Source: an uncultured Succinivibrionaceae bacterium (lineage in GTDB: Bacteria; Pseudomonadota; Gammaproteobacteria; Enterobacterales; Succinivibrionaceae). Taken from it: 28,484 bases of DNA. Both the position numbers and the translations under genes were made by a program. The stretch is taken from positions 1 to 28,484 of the forward strand of contig UQCV01000024.1 of NCBI GenBank assembly GCA_900539665.1, read 5' to 3'. The stretch's first letter is position 1. Every line of letters begins with the position of its first letter. Under the pieces are notes generated by a model, which was given only the letters and a program-made list of their open reading frames with translations, did no database searches and was not told the origin of the DNA. Shown here piece by piece: positions 8,181 to 15,668 of the stretch.

Positions 8181-9260
8181 TTAGATGGACTTTAGGAAAT
8201 CCAAAAGCTCAGTCATTTCCGGCTCGCTACCGATAGTGATACGGATGCAGTTGTCGAGGGTCGGCTTACCGTTGAAGTCACGCAGGATAATGCCCTTGCG
8301 TGCAATGCGATAAAATAGTTCGCTCCCTTCCTTAAAACGGAAGAGAATGAAGTTGCCGTGGTCGGCAAAAACTTCATCCACGATAGGTAGGGCTTTAACC
8401 TCAGCAATGAAGCGAGCTTTGCGTTCGTTAAGCTCATCGATGCGGTCGCGCATGATTTCAAGGCCGTTCTTAGAGAGGGCTTGTTCAGCAATTTGCGCTA
8501 CTGGATCAGAGATTGGATACGGGTCGATAACTTTAAGTAAGGCCTTGATGATTTCTTGATCGGCAAGGGCAAAGCCACAACGAATCCCAGCAAGAGCAAA
8601 ACCCTTTGATAAGGTACGAGTAATCACGAGGCTACGGTACTGCTTTAAGAGATCAACCATGGTTTCTTGTGGGCAGAATTCAATGTAGGCTTCGTCAACT
8701 ACTACGATCGCACGGTTATTTACGGCTTCCAAAATAGTGATGAGCTTTTCACGGGAGAGTAAAGTACCGGTAGGGTTGTTTGGTGAACAGAGGAACAACA
8801 CCTTAGCATTAGGGTTAGTGTTAAATTCCTTGATGATAGCGTCGGTATCTGGCTGATAATCAGGAAGTGGAGCAATTTCAGTTACTAAAACCCCAACATT
8901 CACGGCGCTTACAGAGTACATCCCGTAAGTTGGCGGGCAGATGATGATGCTTTCACGGCCAGGTTCACAGAATGTACGAATAATTAACCCGATAACTTCA
9001 TCAGAACCACGGGCGCACATAACGCATTCAGGATCAACGCCGGCATAACGCGCATAGCTATCGATAAGTTCAGGAGGCTGACATTCTGGATAGCGATTGA
9101 AGTTCATAGAGCTAATTAAAAAAGCAGCGCTCTTAGGAGCTTCGTTCGCATTTAAGAAGGTGTGACCTTCACCACCAATACGACGAGCTGAAAGATATGG
9201 AGTAAGACCACGCACGCGATCAGTAGCTAGGGCTACAATTGGATCTGTAGTGTTAGACAT
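8181..9260 (-). CDS. hisC: histidinol-phosphate aminotransferase
   Basis: A PLP enzyme that transfers an amino group from glutamate to imidazole acetol phosphate to give histidinol phosphate. The 359 residues show the fold-type I pattern: SPNNPTG (159-165), DEAYIEF (D189 and Y192 contacting PLP) and the Schiff-base lysine K219 in TLSKGFALAGIRCGF. The length is normal. AAGGA lies about 6 bases before the ATG. Upstream, 210 noncoding bases separate it from hisD, which is longer than usual for a compact his operon. Downstream, hisB follows after 55 bases. Confidence 0.96.
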   Translation of the reverse strand: MSNTTDPIVALATDRVRGLTPYLSARRIGGEGHTFLNANEAPKSAAFLISSMNFNRYPECQPPELIDSYARYAGVDPECVMCARGSDEVIGLIIRTFCEPGRESIIICPPTYGMYSVSAVNVGVLVTEIAPLPDYQPDTDAIIKEFNTNPNAKVLFLCSPNNPTGTLLSREKLITILEAVNNRAIVVVDEAYIEFCPQETMVDLLKQYRSLVITRTLSKGFALAGIRCGFALADQEIIKALLKVIDPYPISDPVAQIAEQALSKNGLEIMRDRIDELNERKARFIAEVKALPIVDEVFADHGNFILFRFKEGSELFYRIARKGIILRDFNGKPTLDNCIRITIGSEPEMTELLDFLKSI

Positions 9261-9284
9261 AGCAATCCTTTTTTGTTCGAGCTT

Positions 9285-9464
9285 AAAAGCGCTCTCGAGG
9301 CTTATCTAGTAGCGCCTAAGTTTTTAGGCGCTAACCTAAGCTTAAGGTTAGTGAGGCCAAATATGAATAGCTAAGTGTAGTTTAGCGTGAGCTAAGACTT
9401 AACTAATCTTTGGGCTTTAAGCTTTTAAGTTTTAAGTTAAAAACTAAAATTTCGAGAGCGTTTT
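9285..9464. repeat. inverted repeats bounding the hisD-hisC spacer
   Basis: Positions 9290-9298 (CGCTCTCGA) and 9452-9460 (TCGAGAGCG) are perfect 9-bp inverted repeats. Each is flanked by AAAA or TTTT, with one bulged G at 9289. Together they enclose nearly the whole spacer. Inside are a 9-bp hairpin (9311-9319 with 9324-9332) and a palindromic CTAACC/GGTTAG (about 9331-9351). The layout resembles a small non-autonomous insertion or a large folded mRNA element. No T-run or reading frame is present. Confidence 0.5.
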
Positions 9465-9470
9465 AATAAA

Positions 9471-10763
9471 TTATTCTTTATCGATAAATTCACGGCGAAT
9501 AGTAACAGCACGCTTGTGCGCAGTTAAGCCTTCAGCATCAGCCATTTCCTCGACCGCAAAGCTAAGGTTCAAAAGACCTTCTTTGGTTGCTTCTTGTACG
9601 GTGTAGCGACGTAGGTAGTCAGCTAAACCTAAAGAAGAACAAGTCTTAGCGTAACCGTAGGTTGGGAGTGTATGGTTAGTCCCACTTGCGTAGTCGCCAA
9701 CTGATTCTGGAGTCCATGCACCGATAAAAATAGAACCTGCGTTACGAAGCTTCGGTAATAAAGCGCGTGGATCGCGAGTTTCAACAATTAAGTGTTCAGG
9801 AGCATAGATATTAGAAATAGCGCAAGCTTCATCTAAGTCTTGGCATACGATTGCGATACTCTTTTCCAAAGCTTTTTCTGCGATGTTTTCACGGGAAAGG
9901 ACTTTAACTTGCTTTTCAACTTCAGCCACTACTCGGTTGCCGTATTGTGGGTCGGTTGACAAGAGCACTACCTGTGAATCCGGGCCGTGTTCAGCTTGAC
10001 TTAAAAGGTCGCTTGCAGCAAAAGCAGGTTCTGCGGTTTCGTCCGCAATAACGAGTACTTCAGAAGGACCTGCTGGCATATCGATAGCAGCGCCTCTAAA
10101 GTCAGAAGAAACTTGCTTCTTAGCTTCGGTCACAAAAGAATTACCTGGACCAAAAATCTTGTTTACCTTTGGTACAGTTTCAGTGCCATAAGCCATAGCA
10201 GCGATAGCTTGAGCGCCACCTACAGTGAAGATATCGGTTACGCCACAGAGGGTTGCAGCATAAACAATGGCATCAGATACAGGTGGTGGTGAACATAAAA
10301 TCACCTTTGGACACTTAGCAATTTGAGCTGGAACGGCCAACATAAGCACGGTACTTACGAGTGGCGCACTACCACCTGGTACGTAAAGACCAATACTGTC
10401 GATGGGGTGAGTGTGTAATTCACAGTGCACTCCAGGCTGAGTTTCGACTTCAATAACGCTAGGCACCTGAGCTTCATGGAACTTATGAATGTTGGCGTAA
10501 GACTGAGACAAAGCCTTTTTGAGGTCAGCAGAAACGCGACCACAAGCAGCTTCGATTTCAGCTGCAGTCATGCGTAAATGATCGCTATCTAAACGGTCAA
10601 ATTTACGAGAGTATTCAAAAAGGGCTTCATCGCCACGAGCTCTGATATTGCTGATGATGTCAGCTACCAAACGGGCCTTGGAGCCATCGTCACTGGTGGC
10701 AGGGCGCGCGAGGATTTCTTGGCGCGCTGCTGCATCCAAATCTTTCCAGTTAACAATCTTCAT
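9471..10763 (-). CDS. hisD: histidinol dehydrogenase
   Basis: A zinc enzyme that oxidises histidinol to histidine with two NAD+, the last two steps of the pathway. The 430 residues include the zinc ligands Q256 and H259 (SQAEHGPDSQ), D357 and H416. E323-H324 (APEHL) is the catalytic Glu-His pair. GLYVPGG and IFGPGN segments are as in the family. TAGGAAC precedes the ATG at good distance. The gene is separated from hisG by 213 bases containing a terminator-like hairpin, and from hisC by 210 bases. E. coli, as remembered, has nearly contiguous genes here. Confidence 0.97.
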   Translation of the reverse strand: MKIVNWKDLDAAARQEILARPATSDDGSKARLVADIISNIRARGDEALFEYSRKFDRLDSDHLRMTAAEIEAACGRVSADLKKALSQSYANIHKFHEAQVPSVIEVETQPGVHCELHTHPIDSIGLYVPGGSAPLVSTVLMLAVPAQIAKCPKVILCSPPPVSDAIVYAATLCGVTDIFTVGGAQAIAAMAYGTETVPKVNKIFGPGNSFVTEAKKQVSSDFRGAAIDMPAGPSEVLVIADETAEPAFAASDLLSQAEHGPDSQVVLLSTDPQYGNRVVAEVEKQVKVLSRENIAEKALEKSIAIVCQDLDEACAISNIYAPEHLIVETRDPRALLPKLRNAGSIFIGAWTPESVGDYASGTNHTLPTYGYAKTCSSLGLADYLRRYTVQEATKEGLLNLSFAVEEMADAEGLTAHKRAVTIRREFIDKE

Positions 10764-10904
10764 TTTTAAGTTCCTAATTCCTAATATAGGCGAATTTAAA
10801 TGTTCTTAAGTCCCAAGCTAATAAATCAAAAGGGATTTAAATTCTTAAGCGTATATTTGCTCTAAAGTTCAAATATTAAAGTTATTAAAGGGCAAATATC
10901 TAAG

Positions 10905-10979
10905 CTATAAAAAACCTTGGTCAAAAGTGGGAGCCTAAATGCATTAGGCGGTTAAGCTCCCGCTTTTAAAAAGGTTTTA
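10905..10979 (-). terminator. strong terminator-like hairpin immediately after hisG
   Basis: The inner stem (10923-10934 with 10956-10967) has one mismatch in 12 bp. The outer stem AAAACCTT/AAGGTTTT (10911-10918 with 10971-10978) overlaps the hisG stop codon. An alternative apical hairpin GCCTAA/TTAGGC exists at 10933-10949. On the minus strand the outer stem ends in a run of T followed by ATAG. It stands between hisG and hisD, so it should reduce transcription of the downstream his genes unless read through. Confidence 0.65.
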
Positions 10980-11867
10980 CTTAAGCATCTTTTCGATTGG
11001 AAGCACGAGAATTGAGCTTGCCCCTAAAGCCTTAAGCTTTTCCATAGTTTCCCAGAAGAGGTTTTCAGTTGAAACTACATGCATAGCTACGTGATCTGGG
11101 TTGCCGGAAAGTTCAAGGAGAGTTGGGTTTTCACAGCCAGGGAGTAAAGCAGAGATTTCTGCAACCTTGTCCTTTGGTGCGTGGAGCATGATGTACTTAC
11201 TGCCGTGAGCCTGGGTCATGCCGTCGATACGCTGAATGAGGCGATCAGCAATTTCCTGCTTTTCTGGGTAGAGTTCTTGGTCACGCTGAATAAGTACAGC
11301 CTTAGAACGGAATACTACTTCTGCTTCCTTAAGACCGTTGGCTTCAACGGTAGCGCCTGAACTTACGAGGTCACAGATAGCGTCAGCAAGACCCGCGCGT
11401 GGAGCAACTTCAACAGAACCGGTAAGAAGTACTGGCTTAAAGCTTACCCCGAAACCATCAAGGAATCTCTTAGTAAGGTTAGGGTAGGTGGTGGCGATCT
11501 TCTTGCCTTCAAGGCTCTGAACCCCGGTCCATTCTTCTTCAACTGGGATAGCGAATGAAAGACGGCAATCACCAAAATCAAGCTTACGTACGAGGGTGTA
11601 ACCGGTTGGAAGACCTTCTTGTTGACGTTCAAGAGTGGTTTCTTCAAGTACGTTTTCACCAACAACGCCCCAGTCTACAACATGGTCCATTACGAGGCCA
11701 GGAATGTCGTCATCACGTACGCGGAGAATATCAATTTCCATGTTTTCAACATGAGCGATAAGACGATCTTCGCGCTTGTTGATCTTAAGACCACAGCTCT
11801 TAAGAAGTTCTGTGGTATCAGTACTTAAACGGCCTGATTTCTGCATGGCAATACGAAATTTCTTCAT
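10977..11867 (-). CDS. hisG: ATP phosphoribosyltransferase (long form)
   Basis: First enzyme of histidine synthesis: joins PRPP and ATP to make PR-ATP. It is the usual target of feedback inhibition by histidine. The 296 residues are the long form with a C-terminal regulatory ACT-like domain (about 225-296, ending ALGASSILVLPIEKML, close to E. coli). RIAMQKSGRLS (5-15) and the PRPP-loop segment SGATVEANGL are present. No HisZ is needed for this form. AGAGGG lies 11 bases before the ATG, a little far. The start follows the leader attenuator by about 30 bases. The stop is embedded in the hairpin that separates it from hisD. Confidence 0.97.
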   Translation of the reverse strand: MKKFRIAMQKSGRLSTDTTELLKSCGLKINKREDRLIAHVENMEIDILRVRDDDIPGLVMDHVVDWGVVGENVLEETTLERQQEGLPTGYTLVRKLDFGDCRLSFAIPVEEEWTGVQSLEGKKIATTYPNLTKRFLDGFGVSFKPVLLTGSVEVAPRAGLADAICDLVSSGATVEANGLKEAEVVFRSKAVLIQRDQELYPEKQEIADRLIQRIDGMTQAHGSKYIMLHAPKDKVAEISALLPGCENPTLLELSGNPDHVAMHVVSTENLFWETMEKLKALGASSILVLPIEKMLK

Positions 11868-11891
11868 TTGATTATTAACCCTCTTTTGTAA

Positions 11892-11929
11892 ATTAAAAAC
11901 CCTTGGAAGTTCTTTTTTCTTCCAAGGGT
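11892..11929 (-). terminator. his attenuator terminator (segments E:F)
   Basis: A perfect stem of 10-11 bp (11899-11909 with 11919-11929) has a 9-base loop. On the minus strand it is followed by GTTTTTAAT. It stands between the leader peptide and hisG. The mutually exclusive upstream segments are described in the attenuator entry. Confidence 0.9.
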
Positions 11930-12016
11930 CTCTGAATAATCAGCGTTTGGCCTACACCCGGAAGAAAATATTCTACGTCTTCCGGCAACCGTACTCCTGA
12001 AAGACTATCTTGCAGG
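11892..12016 (-). promoter_or_regulatory. his operon attenuator with six pairing segments
   Basis: Reading the minus strand, segments are A (12016-12008), B (12004-11996), C (11985-11978), D (11965-11957), E (11928-11919) and F (11909-11900). A:B pairs CCTGcAAGA with TCTTtCAGG, and the hisL stop codon forms the 3-base loop. C:D pairs eight bases. E:F is the terminator. Alternative pairings also exist: B:C (TCTTTC with GGAAGA, one G-U) and D:E (CTTCCGGG with CTTGGAAG, two G-U). This reproduces the A-F logic of the enteric his leader. A ribosome stalled at the His codons covers A, frees B to pair with C, then D with E, and prevents termination. The pairings are read from sequence; the mechanism is inferred from the known family. 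Confidence 0.85.
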
Positions 12017-12052
12017 ATGATGGTGATGTGATGTGAATCTGCAGTTATACAT
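12005..12052 (-). CDS. hisL: his operon leader peptide
   Basis: A 15-residue peptide, MYNCRFTSHHHHPAR, with four consecutive His codons (12028-12017). AAGGAAA (12064-12058) ends 5 bases before the ATG. The E. coli leader, as remembered, is one residue longer with seven His in a row, so this is a shorter sensor. The stop codon TAG is the loop of the A:B attenuator hairpin. Its job is to measure His-tRNA charging by ribosome pausing, not to make a working protein. It was too short to appear among automatically listed frames. Confidence 0.9.
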   Translation of the reverse strand: MYNCRFTSHHHHPAR

Positions 12053-12098
12053 CGCAGTTTCCTTTGCCTTTGTGCCAAACATTAAAATTTATGGTCTT

Positions 12099-12107
12099 AT
12101 TATAGCA
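12099..12107 (-). promoter_or_regulatory. his operon promoter, extended -10
   Basis: TGCTATAAT on the minus strand is a perfect -10 (12104-12099) with an upstream TG (extended -10). The -35 region at normal spacing is poor (TGCATA). Transcription would start near 12092, giving about 40 bases of leader before hisL. Confidence 0.7.
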
Positions 12108-12553
12108 CGATTATTTGACCATATGCACGTTTTTTGTTTTCTATTACTGTTTTATCGTGTGCTTAGCTTCATTTAAGATGCAAAAATTTTGGTGTGAGCT
12201 AATAGTTTTTTAGCATTTGGTGAACATTTGGTGAGAGTGCTTGAGAGGGCGTCACTTAGGTAAGGTTTTAATAAGGTTTGAATAAGTAGGCCTCATTAAT
12301 GGTAGCGGTTAGATAACTCTAAGTTTTCTAAGCCTTAAGTGGGCCTAAAGTGACCGCTACGCGACCGTTGAAAAAGTAATATCAAGCAAGTTGTCTCAGA
12401 TTTTTGATTAGAGGCATAATTACTTATGTTCCTAGCATAGTTACGTAGACGTTTCTAGCATAATTACGTAGACGTCCTGACAAAATTGCTTAGACGTCTA
12501 TTTGGCTAGAATATACCTCACCACAGCGTAATTGGTAAGCTTTAGCTTAAATG
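12108..12553. other. spacer upstream of his with tandem repeats
   Basis: No gene is seen. The spacer has an 8-bp inverted repeat GTAGCGGT/ACCGCTAC (12302-12309 with 12353-12360) and, next to the downstream gene, the 23-bp tandem repeats listed separately. Confidence 0.5.
12412..12501. repeat. four degenerate 23-bp tandem repeats
   Basis: Units start near 12412, 12433, 12456 and 12479, with the core TAGCATA-TTACGTAGACGT. The second and third are nearly identical; the first and last are diverged. The period is close to two helical turns. The array lies just past the end of the ATPase gene (minus strand) and upstream of his. Confidence 0.75.
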
Positions 12554-14347
12554 CTAATCCTCAACATCTATTTTGAATTCTTTAAAAGAAACGGCACATG
12601 ATTTTTTACTAAAGCTTAGGCCCAAAGCATATACCTTCTCAGTAAAACCATTTTTCTTAAAAGCTTCAATATAGTGCTTCTCATCTATCTGCTTGAGCGC
12701 AGCTTTGGCCGTAGGTATTAGTTCATTTTCATCGTCAGTGTATTTTAGTTCTAAAACCACGCCTAACAAGGAATCTTTGGACAAGAAGGTTATATCTGAA
12801 TAACCATTTCCAGCTTCTTGATTCGAAGCATAATTCCTTAAACGTTCGCATTGAGTAGAGAACACACTATTTAAAAAGCCATGGTAATAGTATTCTTTAG
12901 GCGCTTTGGTAGAAAAATCTCTTACTGAAATGAATTTGGCTAACGCATCTTCAATATCTACTCTTAATTGCTCAGCATCAGCGTTAAAGACAGACTGTAA
13001 GATTTTGGCAGCTTTTTGTACCTGAGTAGGAGCTTTAGTGAAATAATCTTGAATCTTCTCTTTAAAGCAATTTCTGATGCTTTTATTCGTAATTCTTAAA
13101 TTAAGCTCTGAACTTGCCACATCAAAGTCTGAGGGCTTAACAACTGTCAGATAGCCGGTATATAGTAGCATGGACCAAAAGTCATCACTTCGATGCTCTT
13201 TTAAATCCTCATGGTTTAAAGTTTCACGAATCTTTTTACTAACGGTGCCACCATCGACTAAGGTCTGCATGTCTTGGGCATCTTTTTCTGTTAAGAAGCC
13301 TAAAAATTGATTTATTAGATCATTAGAACTCGTATTAACCCAATAGTTTTGAGGGGTCATATCCTGGCAATTTTTTAATCCAATAGCTTCGGCACAAAAA
13401 TTTACCACATCCCATGCACAGAACATTTCATGGTTGGCAAAATTATAGCCATCGTACCATTCTTTAACTATATTGTTAAAACTAGACAAGCCATAATAAT
13501 CTAGCATGTCGATAGTTTCATCTTTAGTAAATCCAACCCCTGTTGCCAACTCCTCGTCTCTACTAAACACTGTGTTGACACTAATGTTATTTAAACCGGT
13601 AAAGATACTCTCTTTAGAAACACGCAAACAGCCAGTAAGCACAGCTTTTTCGAGGCAAGTATTAGTTTTTAGGACACTGCCTAACATCCCACGAATAACA
13701 TCAACCATTTGGTTATAATAACCACGAACTGAGGCTTTAGCCAAAGGAACGTCGTATTCATCGATAAGTACTATGGCTTTCTTGCCGTAATGTTGATATA
13801 GAAATTGGGTTAAGAGCAATAAGGAAGATTGGATTTTTTCTATAGATGATGTTTTTTCAAGCAATTCAAAATTCAACAAACACCGAAGATCGTTTTTGTT
13901 TTCTTCTGATAATTTGTCGCTTTCAAGCAAATATCTAAACTCTCTTTCAACTAATATATATATTGTTCCGGCTAACTTTTGAAAAACCTCCTCGAAGGAA
14001 TTGCCCTCAATTCCTTTTAAAGATAAAAATATAACCGGATATTGCCCCATAAATTTCTGACAAAACTCTTGGTCCGCAAAAATTTTGGTGTCTTTAAATA
14101 GCTCTACGTGGCTTGATAAATCTTCTGGCTTGTTATGATTTATGGAGAGAAAATGGTAAAACATGCTCATGGTTAATGTTTTACCAAAGCGTCTTGGCCG
14201 AGAGATTAAAAGAACCTCACTTTTATTTTGGGCAAATACATCTTTAATTAACGAAGTTTTATCAACAAAGTAGCACTTATCATATATAACCTTAGAATAA
14301 TCATCAGTGCCAACTGCTATTCCTTTTCTTAGTTGATTCATCTTCAT
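12554..14347 (-). CDS. AAA-ATPase-like / PD-(D/E)XK nuclease superfamily protein
   Basis: A 597-residue protein of a family often found in many copies in gut bacteria, with unproven function. The N-terminal domain (about 5-270) is AAA-ATPase-like: P-loop variant ISRPRRFGKT (49-57, K56-T57) and Walker B VLIDEYD (D196-E197). The C-terminal domain has a PD-(D/E)XK nuclease pattern: D518 in GYSDI, then E533 and K535 in LELKY. RGMLG and VFTGLNNISVNT-type segments between them fit the family. A role in DNA transactions or defence is plausible but not shown. It appears complete. Base composition is slightly more AT-rich than the his genes, and mobile-element fossils lie just upstream. The ATG at 14347 could be replaced by the next ATG at residue 3. 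Confidence 0.85.
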   Translation of the reverse strand: MKMNQLRKGIAVGTDDYSKVIYDKCYFVDKTSLIKDVFAQNKSEVLLISRPRRFGKTLTMSMFYHFLSINHNKPEDLSSHVELFKDTKIFADQEFCQKFMGQYPVIFLSLKGIEGNSFEEVFQKLAGTIYILVEREFRYLLESDKLSEENKNDLRCLLNFELLEKTSSIEKIQSSLLLLTQFLYQHYGKKAIVLIDEYDVPLAKASVRGYYNQMVDVIRGMLGSVLKTNTCLEKAVLTGCLRVSKESIFTGLNNISVNTVFSRDEELATGVGFTKDETIDMLDYYGLSSFNNIVKEWYDGYNFANHEMFCAWDVVNFCAEAIGLKNCQDMTPQNYWVNTSSNDLINQFLGFLTEKDAQDMQTLVDGGTVSKKIRETLNHEDLKEHRSDDFWSMLLYTGYLTVVKPSDFDVASSELNLRITNKSIRNCFKEKIQDYFTKAPTQVQKAAKILQSVFNADAEQLRVDIEDALAKFISVRDFSTKAPKEYYYHGFLNSVFSTQCERLRNYASNQEAGNGYSDITFLSKDSLLGVVLELKYTDDENELIPTAKAALKQIDEKHYIEAFKKNGFTEKVYALGLSFSKKSCAVSFKEFKIDVED

Positions 14348-14473
14348 TCTCCCATAACAACCTTTTCTTTTTAGGTTGGTTTCGGCTTTTTAAATAACTT
14401 TTAAGGTGCAAAGGTGAAGTGTGGCATACTGGTAAAAAGTCACTAAAAAAAACCATTTATCTCAATCTTAACA
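14348..14473. other. short spacer upstream of the ATPase gene
   Basis: Nothing recognised apart from AT-rich sequence. The remaining part of this gap (14474-14804) holds the mobile-element fossils listed separately. Confidence 0.4.
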
Positions 14474-14662
14474 TCACTGACTGCTCCCACGGGTAAGCCC
14501 GTGGGAGGCTGATTGAAGTGTAGCTTGTAATCGTACACCATTTTCAGGCTTTGGAGTTACAAGTGTAAATCTGTTTGAATTAGGACTTTCATTACCCAAG
14601 AGTCCTACGACCACATTAGCGCTAATTTTCTGTCTTACGACCAGGAAGTACAGCCAATCTTC
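14474..14662 (-). mobile_element. remnant of an IS200/IS605-type element (tnpB-like 3' tail with terminal hairpin)
   Basis: The minus strand has an open frame of 62 codons without a start, bounded by TAG (14663-14665) and TGA (14474-14476). Its end reads ATLQSASHGLTRGSSQ. The last codons lie in a perfect 10-bp hairpin CTCCCACGGG/CCCGTGGGAG (14484-14493 with 14498-14507), followed by GCAGTCAG. A coding tail running through such a hairpin is how many TnpB right ends look. No catalytic part survives. The family call is from memory of such ends. Confidence 0.5.
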
Positions 14663-14731
14663 CTAACGTTTAGATTAGATATTGTTCCATGCTATTGTCA
14701 AATAGTAGAAATATAGTTTTTCATAGAAAAA

Positions 14732-14784
14732 GTGACTTTCATCCCACACACAAGCATGTTGGTTTTACGCCGCAATTTATAACC
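14732..14784 (-). mobile_element. second, diverged copy of the same element end
   Basis: The minus-strand sequence GGTTATAAATTGCGGCGTAA, then AACC, a weak hairpin and AGTCAC, aligns nearly base for base with the copy at 16441-16492. The hairpin is degraded here. It lies just past the end of the 257-residue gene. Confidence 0.45.
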
Positions 14785-14804
14785 TTTAATCGGGGTGAAT
14801 TTTT

Positions 14805-15578
14805 TTAGAACTTTGAAGCCTTAATGCTACAGTCAGTAAACCCAAGTTCCTGGATATTAATCTGACGGCTAGTGCTAAGCTTTAAATGATAGATAAAGCC
14901 ACTTTCTGTTTCTTTATAGATGATTGGTTCCACTTCGTTTAACGAAAATTCCACGCTTTCAACATCATCAGTAAAGCCATGAACCATCTTTTGGCCATTA
15001 GCGCCTGTAAGCGTAAGCGCTCCAATAGCTTCTGCCATTTTTATAGATTCAGACGCGGTCAAGCCTTGCGCTTTAGCAGGAACATTTTCCCCTTGAGTTA
15101 CGTTAGCTAGTTTTTCCGCCTCTGGTTTAAACCGCATAAATAAACAACGTTTAAGCGATAAATCAGGGTTATGTAACATGAAGTAAAAGCCACCATGCTC
15201 ACTAAATGGCATGCCTTTACCGTTATAATCCGGATATGAAAAGCCTTCTCGACTTACAAAAAACGGGCGTTCATGAGTTGTGTCATAAATGCGATTGGTA
15301 ATTACTCTTAAATCTTGATAGCGATTGTAAAAATGATTTTTCTTATCAAGGTAATAGAGCTTATAAGCTTCGCTAACTTCAGACTTATGGTATAGCGATA
15401 TCACAAAAAGATAGTAAACCCCAAGCGTCACACATAAAACTAGACACCCAAGAACCACATAAAGGCGTTTACTTTTAGAACCACCTAAGATTTGGGTGGT
15501 TGGGGTCTGGTTTTCATTAGCTTGAGTGAGATCTTCGCTAGATTGAGGCTTAGCCGTTTGGTTAACAGATAATTTCAT
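14805..15578 (-). CDS. membrane-anchored protein of unknown function
   Basis: 257 residues. A polar N-terminus rich in Gln, Thr and Ser (1-35) is followed by a basic SKSKR stop and one hydrophobic helix (about 40-61). The remaining roughly 195 residues would be periplasmic if the positive-inside rule holds, and are rich in aromatic residues. I see no known motif. The topology resembles pilin- or secretion-accessory bitopic proteins, but nothing specific supports that. AGGTGG lies 6 bases before the ATG, and an in-frame stop lies just upstream, so the start is firm. It follows folE by 90 bases on the same strand and may be cotranscribed. Confidence 0.7.
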   Translation of the reverse strand: MKLSVNQTAKPQSSEDLTQANENQTPTTQILGGSKSKRLYVVLGCLVLCVTLGVYYLFVISLYHKSEVSEAYKLYYLDKKNHFYNRYQDLRVITNRIYDTTHERPFFVSREGFSYPDYNGKGMPFSEHGGFYFMLHNPDLSLKRCLFMRFKPEAEKLANVTQGENVPAKAQGLTASESIKMAEAIGALTLTGANGQKMVHGFTDDVESVEFSLNEVEPIIYKETESGFIYHLKLSTSRQINIQELGFTDCSIKASKF

Positions 15579-15592
15579 GAGGCCACCTAATT

Positions 15593-15664
15593 ACCATCGA
15601 GATTGCTATCGAGATTATGAGCGAATTTGCTATCAAGTTTACTATCAACTTTAACTTGGACTTT
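15593..15664. repeat. six degenerate 12-bp tandem repeats
   Basis: Six consecutive 12-base units from 15593. Examples are GCTATCGAGATT (15605), GCTATCAAGTTT (15629) and ACTATCAACTTT (15641). They fill the gap between folE and the membrane protein gene. All minus-strand frames contain stops, so the repeats are noncoding. Confidence 0.75.
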
Positions 15665-15668
15665 ATAG

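Noticed and set aside
11893..12078. 61-codon minus-strand frame across the his leader
   Set aside because: It runs through the attenuator stems in another frame than hisL; its content is explained by the RNA structure.
12412..12501. CRISPR-like array
   Set aside because: The repeats are directly adjacent with no spacers, are degenerate, and no cas genes are present.
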